Assembly (NCBI RefSeq): GCF_011383005.1
Contig: NZ_CP049935.1
Span: 2,108,001 to 2,172,000 of the forward strand
From: Phycicoccus sp. HDW14
GTDB lineage: Bacteria; Actinomycetota; Actinomycetes; Actinomycetales; Dermatophilaceae
Direction of reading: 5' to 3'
DNA length: 64,000 nucleotides
Shown piece by piece: positions 63,823-64,000 of the stretch; position 1 is the first letter of the stretch; the number at the start of each line of letters is the position of its first letter. Both the position numbers and the translations under genes were made by a program. A model generated the notes under the pieces. The model had not been told where the DNA came from. It saw only the letters and a program-made list of their open reading frames with translations, and ran no database searches.

Positions 63823-64000
63823 TCAGCCGGCGGAGCAGACGTTCGCGAGGTCGCCGGTGTTGGCGTCGGGGTCGGTGCCGGGGCGCTCCATGACCGCCGG
63901 CTTCGAGGCCTTCGGGGCGGGCGTGCCCGTCGACGCCTTCGCCGAGCTGCTGCCACTCGCTGCCGACCCGGCCCTGGCCGGCGTCTTCTCGGACGACTCG
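63823..64000 (-). CDS. C-terminal tail of an unidentified protein (runs off the right edge)
   Basis: About 58 codons are visible, ending ERPGTDPDANTGDLANVCSA and Gly, with an upstream Ser/Ala/Lys/Thr-Pro-rich linker typical of secreted actinobacterial proteins. A single Cys sits near the end. It may be the tail of an LCP-type or other exported wall protein, but nothing in the fragment proves a family. The opposite strand is also open here, so the call is tentative. Confidence 0.45.
   Translation of the reverse strand, partial: ESSEKTPARAGSAASGSSSAKASTGTPAPKASKPAVMERPGTDPDANTGDLANVCSAG

Noticed and set aside
63823..64000. Plus-strand gene start near 63888 at the right edge
   Set aside because: The frame is open, but the Ser/Ala/Thr-Pro-rich minus-strand frame with a stop at 63823 looks more like a real exported protein tail; evidence is thin either way.

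Overview
The window comes from a very GC-rich Gram-positive actinobacterium. Supporting signs are a WhiB2-type regulator beside F420 genes, DUF3499, TIGR03089, a DUF222/HNH '13E12' protein and GTG starts. The gene order ahcY, SIS protein, Trm112, manB, DUF3499, zincin-like protein, whiB, fbiA, fbiB follows the Rv3248c-Rv3262 order of Mycobacterium tuberculosis, with insertions. The teichoic-acid genes point to Micrococcales, perhaps Intrasporangiaceae; that family placement is inference.

Layout. 1-8.4 kb: GT2 fragment, ahcY, PIG-V-like mannosyltransferase, CDF transporter, YbaK-like editing protein, DUF222/HNH gene with an in-frame TGA, SIS protein and Trm112. 8.5-25 kb: AfsR-like regulator, secreted CHAP protein, manB, a TadE-TadE-TadG operon, DUF3499, zincin-like protein, DUF5719, a 1,038-aa glycosyltransferase/membrane protein, whiB2 and fbiA-fbiB. 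25-36 kb: AbiEi/DUF559-like protein, a five-gene run (GT2, GT4-methyltransferase fusion, UPF0104, methyltransferase, DNA glycosylase), topoisomerase IB, IMPase-like phosphatase and tagD with a membrane protein. 36-44 kb: TIGR03089, VldE-like peptidoglycan protein, CoA-transferase pair and an amidase-SpoIID-FG-GAP protein. 44-64 kb: wall-polymer locus with a flippase, five GT2-family glycosyltransferases, a DUF2304 partner, TagGH-type ABC transporter, four TagF-like proteins (five domains), a Bcs1-type CDP-ribitol synthase and a DUF6541 membrane protein. A palindromic repeat array and the end of one more protein close the window.

How it fits together. ManB and the SIS protein feed GDP-mannose for mannosyltransferases. 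TagD and the Bcs1-like enzyme would make CDP-glycerol and CDP-ribitol. TagF-like enzymes would polymerise them, TarS-like and other glycosyltransferases decorate the chain, and TagGH or the flippase export it. The two large secreted peptidoglycan proteins share MtrA-like repeats upstream, suggesting joint cell-wall control.

Two patterns run through the window. (1) At least 18 genes have a TANNNT -10 box ending 6-8 nt before the start codon, the signature of leaderless mRNAs. (2) Ten genes carry thirteen frameshifts. Each is repaired by restoring one base, almost always in a short G/C run, so they look like consensus errors rather than decay. I give each such gene one full span. I see no rRNA, tRNA, CRISPR array, insertion sequence or phage gene.
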